NCBI GenBank assembly: GCA_005883365.1
Contig: VAXA01000098.1
Location: forward strand, 1-17,534
Reading direction: 5' to 3'
Origin: Actinomycetota bacterium
GTDB lineage: Bacteria; Actinomycetota; Thermoleophilia; Gaiellales; Gaiellaceae
DNA: 17,534 nt
In this document: positions 16,221 to 17,534 of the stretch, one piece after another
Layout: each line of letters begins with the position of its first letter
How positions within the stretch are numbered: the first letter of the stretch is position 1
The notes under the pieces: generated by a model
Seen by the model: only the letters and a program-made list of their open reading frames with translations
Told to the model about the DNA's origin: nothing
Database searches by the model: none
Made by a program: the position numbers and the translations under genes

Positions 16221-17534
16221 ATGGAGCGGCGCACCGCGCCCGAGCTCTGGCGCGACGCCGTTCGCGACGCGCCGGCTGAGCCCGCATACCTCGAGGAGGA
16301 GGCGGAAGGCTGGCGGCCCGTCTCGTGGGACGAGGCGGCCGAACGGATCGAGATGCTGGCGCGCGGGCTACTGGCGCGCGGAGTCCGGTACGGCGACCGG
16401 ATCGCAGTGCTCTCGCGCACGAGGCTCGAGTGGATTCTGCTCGACTGGGCGGTGATGTCGATCGGCGCTGTCGTCGTCGGTCTCTATCCGACGAGCTCGG
16501 CCAAGGAATGCGAGTACATCCTCGAGCACTGCGAGGCCGTGCTCGCCTTCGCCGAGGACGAGGAGCAGACCCGCAAGCTCGTATCCGTCCGCGGCACCCT
16601 GCCCGCGTTGCGCGAGGTGATCCCGTTCGACCGGCTCGAGAAGCTCGAGGCCGAGGGGAGGCTGGCGAAGCATCTGCAGCCCGAGCCGGTCGAGGAGGAC
16701 GACCTCGCGACGCTCATCTACACCTCCGGCACGACAGGGCCGCCGAAGGGGTGCATGCTCACCCACCGCAACCTTGTCACCGCGGCGACCTGTGTCGTGG
16801 AGGGCGTGCAGCGCCCCGGGGACGTCGTGCTCCTCTTCCTGCCACTCGCCCACAGCTACGGGCGGCTCGCACACCAGGCCGCGAGCCATCGCGGGTCAAC
16901 GGTCGCGTTCGTCGCCGACGTCACGCGCATGCCCGAGGCGCTCGCAGCTCTACGACCGACCGTCCTTCCGGCCGTTCCCCGGGTGTACGAGAAGGTCCAC
17001 GCGAACACGCTCGGCGAGATCGAACGCGCCGGCGGGCTGCGACGGCGGATCGGGTTGTGGGCACTCGGTGTCGGCGCCCGCGCGAGCCGCGCCCGCCGAG
17101 ACGGAACCTCGGTGCCCGTCTTTCTCGTGTTGCAGGAGCGACTGGCCGAGCGGCTCGTGTTCGCGAAGGTGCGCGAGCGGCTCGGCGGCCGCCTGCGGCT
17201 CGGGATCTCCGGAGCGGCGCCGCTCTCCACCGACGTGATGGAGTTCTTCCACGCGCTCGGCGTACCCGTGATCGAGGGCTACGGCCTGACCGAGACGGCC
17301 AGCTCAGCGACCGTCAACGAGCCTGAGGACTTCCGGATCGGAACCGTCGGCCGCCCCGTCGAGGGCGCCGAGATCCGTCTCGCCGAGGACGGAGAGATCC
17401 TGATCCGCAGCGACTCCGTCTTCGCCGGCTACTACAAGGAGCCGGAGGCGACGGCAGCGTCCCTGACCGACGACGGCTGGCTGCGGACAGGCGACGTCGG
17501 CGAGGTCGATCCCGAGGGCTTCGTCCGGATCACC
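16221..17534 (+). CDS. Long-chain fatty acid-CoA ligase (AMP-forming), 5' part
   Basis: The enzyme activates fatty acids to acyl-CoA through an acyl-AMP intermediate. The open frame gives 438 residues to the window edge (family about 600). It begins MERRTAPELWRDAVRDAPAE and shows the ATP motif YTSGTTGPPKGCMLTH (167-182), GYGLTETASS and the late motif DDGWLRTGDVGEVDPEG, typical of the ANL superfamily long-chain group (ALPLAHSYGR-like block as FLPLAHSYGR). The start is ATG 16221. There is no clear Shine-Dalgarno, and the in-frame stop upstream is the TAG inside the terminal repeat of element B (16197-16199). The six codons between (EFYDAQ) read plausibly as native N-terminal sequence, so the element may have replaced the original start and promoter. 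Confidence 0.93.
   Translation, partial: MERRTAPELWRDAVRDAPAEPAYLEEEAEGWRPVSWDEAAERIEMLARGLLARGVRYGDRIAVLSRTRLEWILLDWAVMSIGAVVVGLYPTSSAKECEYILEHCEAVLAFAEDEEQTRKLVSVRGTLPALREVIPFDRLEKLEAEGRLAKHLQPEPVEEDDLATLIYTSGTTGPPKGCMLTHRNLVTAATCVVEGVQRPGDVVLLFLPLAHSYGRLAHQAASHRGSTVAFVADVTRMPEALAALRPTVLPAVPRVYEKVHANTLGEIERAGGLRRRIGLWALGVGARASRARRDGTSVPVFLVLQERLAERLVFAKVRERLGGRLRLGISGAAPLSTDVMEFFHALGVPVIEGYGLTETASSATVNEPEDFRIGTVGRPVEGAEIRLAEDGEILIRSDSVFAGYYKEPEATAASLTDDGWLRTGDVGEVDPEGFVRIT

Overview
The window is GC-rich, densely coding DNA from an actinobacterium. The gene order, the GTG/TTG start codons and the protein styles (a short SSB, bL21 with a helical tail, MreB-type rod genes next to a large RNase E/G) suggest the class Thermoleophilia (Gaiella/Solirubrobacter relatives). 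That placement is inferred from style and is not proven. Most genes are housekeeping genes.

Layout. Positions 1-146 hold the 3' end of a rightward gene with a RodZ/DUF4115-like tail. From 5895 leftward runs a ribosome-biogenesis and RNA-processing cluster: RNase E/G, rplU (bL21), rpmA (bL27), obgE, nadD, rsfS. A small rightward hypothetical gene (6071-6265) meets the tail of the next leftward cluster. That cluster is the rod-shape/elongasome operon, read from 13166 down to 6225: mreB, mreC, mreD (frame broken), mrdA (PBP2), rodA, then a DUF697 protein. Its junctions are mostly 1-8 base overlaps, which indicates translational coupling. The exception is mreB-mreC, which is separated by about 500 bp of non-coding DNA. 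To the right lie ssb (+), an alpha/beta hydrolase (-), a 56-residue helix-turn-helix protein (+) behind a leader with an intrinsic terminator, ku (-), and the start of a long-chain acyl-CoA synthetase (+, cut by the window end).

The main discovery is a pair of related non-coding elements of about 450 bp: copy A (11671-12112) between mreB and mreC, and copy B (15746-16199) between ku and the acyl-CoA synthetase gene. They lie in the same orientation, share many identical blocks in the same order, and fold into a matching series of hairpins. Several stems carry compensatory base changes between the copies. The two ends of each copy mirror each other: outer hairpin, GGA(A)CTC box, long hairpin with a GCGCGG loop, CGTGCTG box. 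I recognise no known RNA or insertion-sequence family. The best reading is a structured, probably mobile non-autonomous element, or a large structured RNA present in several copies.

Other points are a frame break in mreD that removes the expected Pro-Asp-Leu-Leu segment, a terminator/antiterminator-like leader before the small HTH gene, a basic RGG-type motif present three times in RNase E/G, and a shortened C-terminal OCT domain in Obg.
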